Notes: generated from the letters alone by a model not told the origin. A DNA stretch of 64,000 nt from Paenibacillus montaniterrae (GCF_018403185.1 NZ_BOSE01000008.1:186001-250000), one strand, 5' to 3'; numbered from the stretch's first letter, positions 52,501 through 59,533 are shown. Numbers and translations are program-made.

Positions 52501-53776
52501 TCTTAGTAGACATTTTGCTGCCTGCTTTAGGAACCTTGGGACAAATCGAGGTCTTTATTTTTCCAATTGAATCTTCAAGCAGCTTCCGCATATTTTTCGC
52601 GGTTTGCTTAACTTGAGCAGCATCATAACTTACCTTAAGCTTAGTGGCCTGAGCACTTTTTGAAGCTCGTGATAGTGATTGCTTAAACTTCGCCAGATCC
52701 AGAGTTAACTTGATTGGTCTTATTGCATTCGTTCTTAGTGAGTTAATCGATTGGTTAAGAGTTTTTATTTGCTGATTGCCTTTTGTTGCTGACTGTGACA
52801 GGCTGCTGAACAGCTTATTGGCATTAGTTCGCTCTGTACTTGGTAGTTTTAATGTGATTTTGGCTGTTATTTTACCAATCGTTTTTTCGATTAAAACTCG
52901 CATATTGACCGCTGTTTGCTTAACCTGTGCGGCGTTATAGCTAAGTTTAGGCTTGATTGCTTTAACACTTTTTTCAGCTTGTGATAGAGCCTGCTTAAAC
53001 TTCACCAGGTCAAGATTAAGCTTGATCGATTTTGATACAGTAGTACGAAGTTGATTTACTGTAGTTAAGACCGTCTTTATTCGCCGATTTGATTGCTCTG
53101 CAGCTTTAACAAGACTATTAAATAAGCCTAGTAAATTAGCCTTTATCGCATTTGGCAGCTTGAGCTGAACTTTCCCCGTTACGGTCCCAATTGTCTTTTC
53201 CAACAACTTACGTATTTCGTTTGCTGTTCTCTTCACTTGACCAACCTTGTAGCCAACCACAAGCTTTATTGCTTTAGCGCTTTTCTCTGCCTGTGACAAG
53301 GATTGCTTAAACTTTGCCACATCTAGTGCAAGTTTAATCGGCTTTAATAAGTTAGTACGAAGTTGATTCGCTGTAGTGATCAACGTTTTTATTTGCCGGT
53401 TTGATTGCTCTGCCGATTTAAAGAGTCCGTTTAGCATACCAAGCAAATTAGCTTTCTCGGTACTTGGCAGCTTAAGCTCAATTTTACTTGTAATAGTTCC
53501 TATCGTGTTTTCCAACAGCTTTCGCATCTCATTCGCTGTCTTTGTTACCTGACCGGAATTGTAGCCAATCTCAGGCTTAATTGAGTTGGCGTTTTTCTCC
53601 ACTTGCGTCATCGTTTTATTGAACTTTGCCACATCAAGCTTCATCTTGATCGGTTTCTCCGCAATGGTTCGGACTTGTTTCATTGAGCTTGTAAACGTTT
53701 TTAGCTGGCGGTTAATGCCATCCATTGCTTTTGATATGCTATCAAACATCTTTAAAGTATCGGATGTCGTTGCCAT
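49580..53776 (-). CDS. Tail tape measure protein with seven internal repeats
   Basis: 1398 residues from ATG 53776 (GGAGGGAG 5 nt upstream). The N-terminal half (about residues 40-740) is seven repeats of about 104 residues, each with KPIKLTLDVAKFKQALSQAE and a following TAN/TAV-MRKLLEKTIG helix. Then a Cys cluster (CFKCCECG), a Gly/Ser linker and a tape-measure core (GISATDQYTNLHARLQTIND, SLASPGAFASNDES) with membrane-active segments (LAAIGIAALVAGMAMFFAWL; LLLIIGIIYLIITIL). The protein sets tail length: at about 0.15 nm per residue, roughly 200 nm. It stands between the frameshifted chaperone and XkdP, as in PBSX (XkdO). Confidence 0.9.
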   Translation of the reverse strand: MATTSDTLKMFDSISKAMDGINRQLKTFTSSMKQVRTIAEKPIKMKLDVAKFNKTMTQVEKNANSIKPEIGYNSGQVTKTANEMRKLLENTIGTITSKIELKLPSTEKANLLGMLNGLFKSAEQSNRQIKTLITTANQLRTNLLKPIKLALDVAKFKQSLSQAEKSAKAIKLVVGYKVGQVKRTANEIRKLLEKTIGTVTGKVQLKLPNAIKANLLGLFNSLVKAAEQSNRRIKTVLTTVNQLRTTVSKSIKLNLDLVKFKQALSQAEKSVKAIKPKLSYNAAQVKQTAVNMRVLIEKTIGKITAKITLKLPSTERTNANKLFSSLSQSATKGNQQIKTLNQSINSLRTNAIRPIKLTLDLAKFKQSLSRASKSAQATKLKVSYDAAQVKQTAKNMRKLLEDSIGKIKTSICPKVPKAGSKMSTKMPQADIKGSEQIKTLNQMFNTFKTNAMKPIKLTLDVAKFKQALSQAEKSAKAIKPKISFSDSQIKRTANEMRKLLEKTIEAVTAKIELKLPNTAKTNLLGMFNGLAKAAEQTNRQIKTLLTTINQLRTTLSKPIKLLLDLVKFKQALSQAEKSLKSVKAKISYSAEQVKQTAVKMRNLLEKSIGKITAKITLKLPSAERTNASKMFSSMSQAATKASQQIKALNQEFKSLRTSALKPIKLTLDLTKFKQSLSQAVKRAQAVKIKIGYDINQVIRTATRIRNLLTKHIGQIPVKLAPGSKDILKGSKTNQAKQNMNKATDCFKCCECGPNKGPGSGKGSGSGSSSSAGGDDAASDGNSGSIGFAGKMKNTLASGFGKLKDILGKHVFNADQFKSLISSGISATDQYTNLHARLQTINDSMQTTEDLQNKIFAASNRSRANYQQMAGFISDISLASPGAFASNDESIQFAEAAQKAVKLGGKSESDQQAGMNTVGNIMKKGVMSKDDFTAIMTTAPDIAEAISSYTGTSIADLQKLAAEGQLTSMILKNSMLNATDSINEKFSDLPVTFSSIGEVAKNTIFEAIGPALAGISSKLDEAFKSGSLNTFINMVAAGFNLIASIGMWAFDLIINNLDIVKNVLAAIGIAALVAGMAMFFAWLQPLLPLLLIIGIIYLIITILNMFGISTGEVLGFVAGLFMMLFAVIWNIVAAVWNALLSFVEFLVNLFIDPIYTVQKLIYDLTMYFGEAMYDMLVGAENFASGFKSMILGAINGIIGGINGLLNGLKDMFGIDLGQINPFEDEGNPHAMSDAFRKKLDAIEEPTTDKDPFSLDKYKMEEKDPIAAFNKGFEGGSSLGDGIGSLTDLFGGGSAKGDLFGGFPPGGGNDGGTPDNIANVDRVGEVGSINNTVDISSEDLKMMRELAEMNNIQNFVSLTPSINFGDMHVRRDSDIDIIVAKISDRLNQDIATSVDAAYGG
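51600..53680 (-). repeat. Coding repeats of the tape measure gene (7 units, about 310 bp)
   Basis: Units fall into two kinds. Kind A has NLLGMFNGLAKAAEQ and LLTTINQLRTT; kind B has ASKMFSSMSQAATK and LNQ-type ends. From N- to C-terminus the order is A, A, B, B-like (shortened), A, B, B-like (partial). The DNA copies differ by many silent changes, so the array is old. Confidence 0.85.
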
Positions 53777-53910
53777 ATACTCCCTCCTTCCATCATAATC
53801 ATTGCACCAGTCGAATTTTTGTGTATTCAAGCAGCATCCCTTCGCATTGCAAAGGGATGCTGTTGATATACAGTGAGTCAGATTATAGATCAGTTCATAT
53901 ACTTGTCCAG

Positions 53911-54087
53911 CTATCTTCTTCTCATTTTTGCCCGCTGCTTGCGTTCGGCTTCTACTCTTACTTTAATACAGCCAATTAATGCAGCTTTACTGGCTGGATT
54001 AAGGGCGGCAAATTCCCACGGCATAATGTGATACTCGTTGAGGGCAAAATAGGCATAGACTGCTTCAGGATCGCCCTCATCAATTAG
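53911..54087 (-). CDS. Frameshifted C-terminal extension of the tail assembly chaperone
   Basis: Reading on in the -1 frame after the slippery site gives 58 further codons: KKLIDEGDPEAVYAYFALNE, then EYHIMPWEFAALNPASKAA, ending AKMRRR at TAG 53911. It has no start codon or ribosome site of its own. This is the G-T type product of tail chaperone genes, made at low level and needed for tape-measure folding. Confidence 0.85.
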   Translation of the reverse strand, partial: LIDEGDPEAVYAYFALNEYHIMPWEFAALNPASKAALIGCIKVRVEAERKQRAKMRRR

Positions 54088-54503
54088 TTTTTTACCTCAT
54101 CCGCCATTTGGTCTACATCCTGGTCAAAGCCGTTCAGCTCTTGCACTTTAATCAACAGGTTGGCATATTCCCCAGATAGTAGCATTGACTTGATCAGATT
54201 GTCTGCGCCCATCACTTTATAGGAAGCCTGCAGATCTGAATTTTGCAGATCAGGATAGACAATGCTTGCCACGACTAGCTTGGCTGCATATTCCTCTTGA
54301 TTAATTTCTTGCTGACGAGCACCATTTTTCCCTTTCGTGTAACGCGTTGCAGATTTGCGAATTGTTTCATTTTCCTGCTCAGTCAACGTTTTCAGCTTCC
54401 ATTTGATTGGTTTGCCCTGCTCATCCTTAAAACGCTCAGAAACAATAACCTCCTCAACGACCTCAGCTTGAACATTTTGTGCGAAAAAAGCTTTTAAACT
54501 CAT
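54084..54503 (-). CDS. xkdN: XkdN-like tail assembly chaperone (0-frame product)
   Basis: 139 residues. SLKAFFAQNVQAEVVEEVIV, FKDEQGKPIKWKLKTLTEQE and AAKLVVASIVYPDLQNSDLQ are XkdN-like. It lies between tube and tape measure. Its last codons contain the heptamer A-AAA-AAC. Confidence 0.9.
   Translation of the reverse strand: MSLKAFFAQNVQAEVVEEVIVSERFKDEQGKPIKWKLKTLTEQENETIRKSATRYTKGKNGARQQEINQEEYAAKLVVASIVYPDLQNSDLQASYKVMGADNLIKSMLLSGEYANLLIKVQELNGFDQDVDQMADEVKN
54087..54093 (-). other. Programmed -1 frameshift site A AAA AAC
   Basis: On the minus strand the final codons GTA AAA AAC TAA include a canonical X-XXY-YYZ heptamer in frame. The overlapping -1 frame is a coherent, conserved-looking chaperone extension. 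Confidence 0.85.
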
Positions 54504-54604
54504 AAATAATCCCTCCTGTATAATATAAAAACTATCGTTTTATTTTCGAATGAACAATCTAGATAATAGTAAGCTCAACTGTTAAATTCTTAAGGCTATA
54601 TATT

Positions 54605-54673
54605 CCAATAGCAATTTATTAGCGAAAGTGCGTATAAATTGCTATTGGTAAAAAGGCGCCTAATTAGGCGCCT
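54605..54673 (-). terminator. Two hairpins after the tube gene
   Basis: AGGCGCCT-AATT-AGGCGCCT (54654-54673) contains the tube stop and is followed on the minus strand by TTTTT. Next is a second hairpin with 14-bp arms (CCAATAGCAATTTA; 54605-54648). It may be a partial terminator that lowers expression of downstream genes relative to sheath and tube. Confidence 0.7.
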
Positions 54674-55131
54674 GTAATTGTATTAAATTGCTCTTTAATT
54701 TCATAGTCATTGAAGGTGAATGGCAATTCTTCCTCCAGCATATCGTCACTAGTTGCGTCAAAGCGAGCCGCGATGACACTATCCAGGTTACAGCCTCTCA
54801 AATATACGGTTTGCTTGCCAGTAGCACTGCCTGGCTGCTCATTTGTCACCATCAGCTCAAACCAAAAGTCTTGGCCAGTTTGGATATAGTTTCGCATTAG
54901 TTGACGGAACATGGATGAAACATAATACACGGTCATAGTTCCAGTACCGTTCCAGCCTGCTGAACGCTGTGGAGTATTTGTTTTGCCTAGTACAGGAACA
55001 TCTACTTTATTTTTTTCGATCGTTGCCTCCAGGCTTTTGGCATAAAACAACTCTTCCACGCGACCATTTACTGTAGCATAAGCTTTTGCGTGTTTTCCGC
55101 TAATTGCATCTTTCTCCAAAAAATATGGCAT
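54664..55131 (-). CDS. xkdM: XkdM-like tail tube protein
   Basis: 155 residues. DAISGKHAKAYATVNGRVEE, LGKTNTPQRSAGWNGTGTMT and EEELPFTFNDYEI match the phage tail tube family of contractile tails. It directly follows the sheath gene. Confidence 0.94.
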   Translation of the reverse strand: MPYFLEKDAISGKHAKAYATVNGRVEELFYAKSLEATIEKNKVDVPVLGKTNTPQRSAGWNGTGTMTVYYVSSMFRQLMRNYIQTGQDFWFELMVTNEQPGSATGKQTVYLRGCNLDSVIAARFDATSDDMLEEELPFTFNDYEIKEQFNTITGA

Positions 55132-55132
55132 A

Positions 55133-56464
55133 TTAAGCCACCTCCACTGTCATATAAATTTTTTCGATACTGTCGACCGGTTGTACATTAAGCTCAATAA
55201 CAACGGAATCAACGCTATTGCCTTGTGCAACTCTAATGTCTGTTTGACTGTCGAAGTTTTGAATCGCCTCAAGTGATTGGAGAGACAACAAGTAATTAAT
55301 AACCTCAGCTTCAAGCAGCGCACGACCATCTGCGTTATTGCTTACTTTACCGATATAATATGAATCAAAAATACGCTTTACATCGTTACCGATCGCATCC
55401 AGCACGCGGACAACCCGGTTTTTACTGAACGATTTGCTGCGCTCAGGTGTAAAGCTTTTCAGCGTGTTAATATCCTGCTCGATAACCGCTGTATTATTTA
55501 GCGCAGTAATAACCAGCTCGCCGTTTTGCAGTGCCGCGATTGTTTCGCTATTCGTTAAACGCGGATAAGCATCAACGGCGTTAGGGATAGCAGTGTATGT
55601 CAAAGATTCATTCACATCCGCTGCTGCCTGCATACCCGCAATTTCCCATACTAAAGATGTAGGCGGCACCTGCAAGCCATCAGACGTCACTACGCCGTTG
55701 CGCAAGCTAATGATGCCTTCATAATCAGCAGAAGGGTAGTTGACAAGCACTGCTTGAATCTTCTTCCCTTCTTCATCGCGCTGACGTTTCACGTAAGCAA
55801 CTGCAAGCTGCTTGCTCGCCGCATCATCAAGCGGTACGACTAAAGTGTTAAAGGAATAGGCTTCGAATGCCGATAGTGCAGCCGAGAAATCTGCTCCTGA
55901 AGAAGAGCCATCTGTTCCACCAGCCAGTGGAATACCCGCTGTCGCTGCAAGCGCACCAGTTCCTGACCAATCGATAAATGCATTCGCTGCAAGAGCTTCA
56001 ATGTCTGCTACCGTTTGACGATCAACCTCATTGTTATCAAGCAGTGTAATGACATCAAACAGCTCAGGCTGGTCAATGTTCTCCTGAACGACAATCTTCA
56101 GGTCATTGCCACGCGTGCCGCCCCATTTGGCAGTTGCCGTTAATCCTTCATGTGATACAGAGGCCTTTGCCGCTCCTGTTCCACCTAAACGATAAAGCAG
56201 TACCTTTTGTGCTTGGCTGACCGCTGAAGCAATATGCCGAATACGTGCATCTGTTGCATTAAAGCCGATCAACTCTAGTGATTGATTGCCAAATTCAGCC
56301 GCCTCCAGCACAATAACATTTGCAGGATCGCCCCAAGGCAGCGCCGCAGGGGCAGCTACAACACCACGATCTCCAATTGATCCCAATGTTTGCGGTTTTG
56401 CTTTGAAATTAATGTAAACTCCTGGTCTTACTTTATTTTGTGATACCCATGTTCCTCCAGCCAT
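55133..56464 (-). CDS. xkdK: XkdK-like tail sheath protein
   Basis: 443 residues. QNKVRPGVYINFKAKPQTLG start, central LLYRLGGTGAAKASV and FNTLVVPLDD, and C-terminal domain SFSKNRVVRVLDAIGNDVKR. These are hallmarks of contractile phage sheaths. Its presence shows the tail is contractile. Confidence 0.95.
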   Translation of the reverse strand: MAGGTWVSQNKVRPGVYINFKAKPQTLGSIGDRGVVAAPAALPWGDPANVIVLEAAEFGNQSLELIGFNATDARIRHIASAVSQAQKVLLYRLGGTGAAKASVSHEGLTATAKWGGTRGNDLKIVVQENIDQPELFDVITLLDNNEVDRQTVADIEALAANAFIDWSGTGALAATAGIPLAGGTDGSSSGADFSAALSAFEAYSFNTLVVPLDDAASKQLAVAYVKRQRDEEGKKIQAVLVNYPSADYEGIISLRNGVVTSDGLQVPPTSLVWEIAGMQAAADVNESLTYTAIPNAVDAYPRLTNSETIAALQNGELVITALNNTAVIEQDINTLKSFTPERSKSFSKNRVVRVLDAIGNDVKRIFDSYYIGKVSNNADGRALLEAEVINYLLSLQSLEAIQNFDSQTDIRVAQGNSVDSVVIELNVQPVDSIEKIYMTVEVA

Positions 56465-56465
56465 A

Positions 56466-56639
56466 TTACTTCACGCCTCTCTTTAAATAGTTTTGAATTG
56501 CTTTGTCTGCCTCTGCGATGGTGTAGGCTTTGTTATCCTCCAGCACCGCGGCTAAAATGTCCTTTTCTTGTCCCGAACGCTGGTGGGACTGTAAAAACTG
56601 CTCCTTCGTAAATTTCGGAGACGTTCGTTTCTTAACCAA
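56466..56639 (-). CDS. YqzN/YkzM-like small protein
   Basis: 57 residues from TTG 56639, with GAGGAGG 9 nt upstream; the longer frame overlaps another gene without a site. KFTKEQFLQSHQRSGQEKD, VLEDNKAYTIAEADKAIQNY matches the YqzN/YkzM group next to sheath genes in PBSX/skin. Function unknown. Overlaps the upstream gene's end by 8 nt. Confidence 0.8.
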   Translation of the reverse strand: MVKKRTSPKFTKEQFLQSHQRSGQEKDILAAVLEDNKAYTIAEADKAIQNYLKRGVK

Positions 56640-57057
56640 CGGTCGTTCCCTCCTCGAGCTTCTGCATTTTCGGACTGTCCAGCTGCTGCTCTCGAACGAG
56701 CATGGCATACGTAACAAAGAGATGCAGCTCTCCATCAATCATTTCAATGCTTAAGCTTTGTCCTGGCAGCTGGTAGCCGCCTACTGTAACATACTTTAGT
56801 GCTGCCATCATCACTTCTGCGATCGCATACTTGTCATCGATACTTTGCTGTGCAGCAACGTATTGAACCACAAAAGGAAGGCTGCGGCGGTAGCGATTGC
56901 CTAGCTCCTGAGTTTGCGTAAACTCCAGCAAACGCACGAGAAAGTACGGAGATTCAAGCGGCGGATTTGGCGCTACGCTTGATACGGTTACAGTGGGAAA
57001 GGCAGCAGCTAGTGCATCATGCACCGCGTAACGAACATCATTAATTGTGACTTGCAT
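56632..57057 (-). CDS. Tail terminator/completion protein (XkdJ-like position)
   Basis: 141 residues. VRYAVHDALAAAFPTVTVSS, RYRRSLPFVVQYVAAQQSID follow the phage tail terminator family. It caps the tube. In a headless particle the cap would close the tail end. It is the first certain gene of the tail operon. Confidence 0.8.
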   Translation of the reverse strand: MQVTINDVRYAVHDALAAAFPTVTVSSVAPNPPLESPYFLVRLLEFTQTQELGNRYRRSLPFVVQYVAAQQSIDDKYAIAEVMMAALKYVTVGGYQLPGQSLSIEMIDGELHLFVTYAMLVREQQLDSPKMQKLEEGTTVG

Positions 57058-57197
57058 ATCCTCACCCTCCCGATCATTATTGGTTTGGCATACGTGCCTG
57101 CAGCAGCTCGATCAATAGCTTGAACGCGCTCTGCTTGTCCTGCAGTTAATTTTGACCTGCCGCTAATACTCTCTCTTAACCTGTTAAAGCATGTCAC
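57009..57197 (-). CDS. Doubtful small ORF at the start of the tail operon
   Basis: 62 codons from GTG after AAGGAGGTGA. It overlaps the terminator-protein start by 49 nt. The product (starts VTCFNRLRESISGRS) is unrecognised and basic. It may be a translational coupler, a remnant of a head-tail gene lost from the locus, or spurious. Confidence 0.3.
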   Translation of the reverse strand: MTCFNRLRESISGRSKLTAGQAERVQAIDRAAAGTYAKPIMIGRVRICKSQLMMFVTRCMMH

Positions 57198-57238
57198 TCA
57201 CCTCCTTGCATCATGCTCATTCGAAGTAAGTCATAAAA

Positions 57239-57315
57239 AATGCACCTGCATGCGAAAAGTTTTGAGCTGTCTGCCAATTGGCTGACAAGACCAAGCTTTT
57301 CGTTATGAGGTGCAT
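57239..57315 (-). terminator. Hairpin A upstream of the tail operon
   Basis: Outer arms AATGCACCT and AGGTGCAT, middle CGAAAAG/CTTTTCG, inner GCCAATTGGC palindrome; a run of T follows on the minus strand. It lies between the late promoter candidate and the first tail gene, so it can control entry into the operon. Confidence 0.65.
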
Positions 57316-57408
57316 CGTACGATTTAGCAACAGTATGCTTTGAACATTGACTAGCTGCAATCACCTGCGCTAGTTGTTGTTGCTTCTCTATGATTTTTCT
57401 TCGATGAT

Positions 57409-57417
57409 ATCATAATA
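57409..57417 (-). promoter_or_regulatory. Candidate late promoter of the tail operon
   Basis: On the minus strand, overlapping TATTAT and TATGAT -10 candidates. No -35 consensus is found at 16-18 bp, as in activator-dependent promoters; the GTCCGC repeats lie 30-60 bp upstream. Confidence 0.45.
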
Positions 57418-57448
57418 ACACGGTAAAAACGGAAAAAACGGCCTTAAT

Positions 57449-57476
57449 GCGGACAACAGGCGGACATGATGCGGAC
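57449..57476. repeat. Three GCGGAC iterons spaced 11 bp
   Basis: GCGGAC at 57449, 57460 and 57471, each start 11 bp from the last, so all on one face of the helix. They are probably binding sites of the late activator. Confidence 0.7.
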
Positions 57477-57579
57477 AGCTTATTTTAAGCTTGAACGATC
57501 ACCGTCTTCTAGCGCTATTATCAGCTATCGGTAATGTTCCTTACGCCTTTCCCTCGTTCAAAGCCTTCTATATAAAAAC

Positions 57580-57648
57580 AAATGCACCCGCTAATGAAAA
57601 GGGCCGGCGCCATCATTGCGGGCACGCCTTTCATTAACAGGTGCATTT
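57580..57648 (-). terminator. Hairpin B, terminator of the activator gene
   Basis: AAATGCACC and GGTGCATTT outer arms, AATGAAA/TTTCATT and GC-rich inner arms; then TGTTTTTATA on the minus strand, 36 bp after the stop at 57684. Its outer arms nearly match those of hairpin A. Confidence 0.75.
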
Positions 57649-57683
57649 GACTGCTAAGTATTTCTTTCATGGGCTAGAAGAAA

Positions 57684-58292
57684 TTAAGCGGAAAGCTTAA
57701 TATATTCCTGTACGGCAACGGTATTCCAGCGACGCAAGGTGCGCTCGGTAACGTTTAAGCGGAACGAGGTTTCCCTTGCTGACAAAGCTTCGATATAGCG
57801 CCAACGCAGCAGCTTTTCATAGTCTGGCTTGTATTGCTCCAACGCCTCCATCACCCCGTCGATCCGCTTCACTTCAGCCTGCAGGTCCTGCAGCTCGGAT
57901 ACGCGCTCCAGCACCTCGTCCATGTCGCTTCTAATTGTATAGCCTCTAGCGGCGATCACTTTATCAATTTTGCGCTTCAATTCCTGCAGCAGCTTCGTGT
58001 CCTCCTCATCCTGCCCAACTGAAGCGATGGCTCGCTGCTGACTTTTAATGCCGGTAGGGTACTTTCCTTGCAAATACGTATGAGCTACCGTTTCCAGCTG
58101 CTGTTCGCGCTTCGATAGATACATATAGGATGGCATGCCGCGCAAGCGCTGGTGCAGCTCCTGCAAATGATCATCTTCATTTAATCGGCTTACGGTAATT
58201 CCCGCTCCTACAGAGTAGTTGGACAACACCTTAATGCGTGCCACCAGTCTCTTATAGCTCGTCAATTGCTCAATTGCTTCCCGTTCCGTCAT
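57684..58292 (-). CDS. Phage-type late transcriptional activator (HTH, sigma-region-4-like)
   Basis: 202 residues. N-terminal half unknown. The middle is a long coiled helix (LLQELKRKIDKVIAARGYTI, VSELQDLQAEVKRID). The C-terminal part, YEKLLRWRYIEALSARETSF then RLNVTERTLRRWNTVAVQE, is a helix-turn-helix of the region-4 or ArpU/Xpf kind. Place at the end of the early operon, just before the tail operon, fits an activator like Xpf of PBSX. Family name is not certain. Confidence 0.7.
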   Translation of the reverse strand: MTEREAIEQLTSYKRLVARIKVLSNYSVGAGITVSRLNEDDHLQELHQRLRGMPSYMYLSKREQQLETVAHTYLQGKYPTGIKSQQRAIASVGQDEEDTKLLQELKRKIDKVIAARGYTIRSDMDEVLERVSELQDLQAEVKRIDGVMEALEQYKPDYEKLLRWRYIEALSARETSFRLNVTERTLRRWNTVAVQEYIKLSA

Positions 58293-58350
58293 ATAGCCTC
58301 GCTCCTTCTATGAATATTCTGAAATTAATACGGTCGCATACGATTACAAC

Positions 58351-58500
58351 CTACAACGGCTGGATAGTAGTTATCTTTTTAACCCTCTGCTTGCGCCGCT
58401 TCGTTGTTACGCTTACTCGCAAACAAGCCATGTATAGGCAAACCAGCATATATTCCAGCGCATACTGCTCAGCGTTAGCAGCTTGACTGCTTTCTTTCAT
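58351..58500 (-). CDS. 49-residue protein in the tail-cluster regulatory operon
   Basis: ATG 58500 with TTGGAGGT 4-5 nt upstream. Product starts MKESSQAANAEQYALEYMLV, has a Cys/Met-rich helix and a strongly basic end (TTKRRKQRVKKITTIQPL). Unknown family; lies between the AbrB-like gene and the activator gene, in the same direction. Confidence 0.6.
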   Translation of the reverse strand: MKESSQAANAEQYALEYMLVCLYMACLRVSVTTKRRKQRVKKITTIQPL

Positions 58501-58526
58501 TTTTACCTCCAACATGTTAGACCTGG

Positions 58527-58784
58527 CTAAAGCTTAACAGAACGTGCAATTTTTACGCCGCAAGGCTTGCAAAGCTGCTTGTCCAATGCAGGCTGAAGCT
58601 GATCAACACTGCCGCAAATGACGCAGCCCGGCACATATTTGCTCATCATAATGCGCTGCTCGCTATCTGAGAAAATTTCAATCGAGTCGCCTTCCTTAAT
58701 GCCAAATACACGACGCATTTCAACTGGAATAACAATCCTGCCCAATCCATCAACTTTTCTGACAATACCTTTTGATCTAATCAT
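58527..58784 (-). CDS. AbrB/SpoVT-like transition regulator with C-terminal zinc knuckle
   Basis: 85 residues. N-terminal AbrB swapped-hairpin: RKVDGLGRIVIPVEMRRVFG, KEGDSIEIFSDSEQRIMMSK. After that CVICG...CKPCG suggests a small zinc site. AbrB-type proteins bind DNA as regulators. It heads the minus-strand regulatory operon of the tail cluster and is divergent from the XRE gene. Confidence 0.88.
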   Translation of the reverse strand: MIRSKGIVRKVDGLGRIVIPVEMRRVFGIKEGDSIEIFSDSEQRIMMSKYVPGCVICGSVDQLQPALDKQLCKPCGVKIARSVKL

Positions 58785-58920
58785 TTAACCTATCTCCTTT
58801 CGTCAGCCCTGCTGACTTCACTGTATAAGGCTCACCAGAATCGGTGGCAAATAAATAATTTAGCGATAATTCCGGAAAGAAGCATTTTCTTAATCCGAAA
58901 AGCCTCTGCGATTGAAAACG

Positions 58921-59013
58921 ATGAACGAAGTTTCGTTTGTCATATTTATAATATAAACGATTATGAGTTCAAAATCAACTGTTTTTCTAAAAATATGAAC
59001 TCATCTTCGTTCA
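58921..59013. promoter_or_regulatory. Inverted repeats in the divergent switch region
   Basis: ATGAGTTCA (58963-58971) with TGAACTCAT (58996-59004), and GAACGAAG (58923-58930) with CTTCGTTC (59005-59012). They lie between the AbrB-like and XRE genes and may be operator sites. The remaining part of 58785-59104 holds no gene. Confidence 0.5.
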
Positions 59014-59021
59014 AATATTGA

Positions 59022-59050
59022 TTTACAAACGGTTTTTAGTCGTGTATGAT
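59022..59050 (+). promoter_or_regulatory. Promoter of the XRE repressor
   Basis: TTTACA, 17 bp, TATGAT. A dyad GTATACGT...ACGTAC just after it (59058-59073) may be an autoregulatory operator. Confidence 0.6.
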
Positions 59051-59104
59051 AGTAATGTATACGTTATTACGTACACCATTGTATGTTGAGGAGTGTTAGT
59101 TTCC

Positions 59105-59443
59105 ATGCGCAATACGACAAGAATGACCGAGATTCTAGCAGAAATGATTGATCAGAGAGGCAGTAGAAGAGCGTTCGCTGAAAAAATCGGGATGCCGCCT
59201 ACTACGCTGCAGTCAATGCTTACCCGTGATTTAAGCAGAGCCTCGGTAACAAATGTAGTAGATGTTTGCAGGGAGCTTGGCATTACGGTAGAGGAGCTGG
59301 AAGCTATGGCTAGCGGGCTTCACTATGAGCCTGACACGATCGCAGCGCACCACGATAGCGAGGAATGGACTGAGGAAGAGCTTGAGGAAATCGAGCGCTT
59401 CAAACAATTCGTACGCTTGAAGCGCAAAGAGAAGGAAATATAA
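59105..59443 (+). CDS. XRE family phage-type repressor
   Basis: 112 residues from ATG 59105 (GAGGAG 11 nt upstream); a GTG 59093 is an alternative but touches the site. Helix-turn-helix: LAEMIDQRGSRRAFAEKIG, MPPTTLQSMLTRD, then VVDVCRELGITVEELEAMA. An acidic C-terminal tail. With the ImmA-like gene downstream it forms a repressor/protease pair of the kind that holds tail and phage operons silent. Confidence 0.9.
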   Translation: MRNTTRMTEILAEMIDQRGSRRAFAEKIGMPPTTLQSMLTRDLSRASVTNVVDVCRELGITVEELEAMASGLHYEPDTIAAHHDSEEWTEEELEEIERFKQFVRLKRKEKEI

Positions 59444-59533
59444 ACGCCGCCGCTTCACGAACTAGCATTCACAGCCATCCTAACAAAAGGTGTCATTCGA
59501 TATAGGAATAAATAGCAGCCGAGGTGAGGTCAT

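Noticed and set aside
42317..58784. Complete PBSX-like prophage
   Set aside because: No head, packaging, integration or replication genes are in the cluster; only the tail, lysis and control parts remain.
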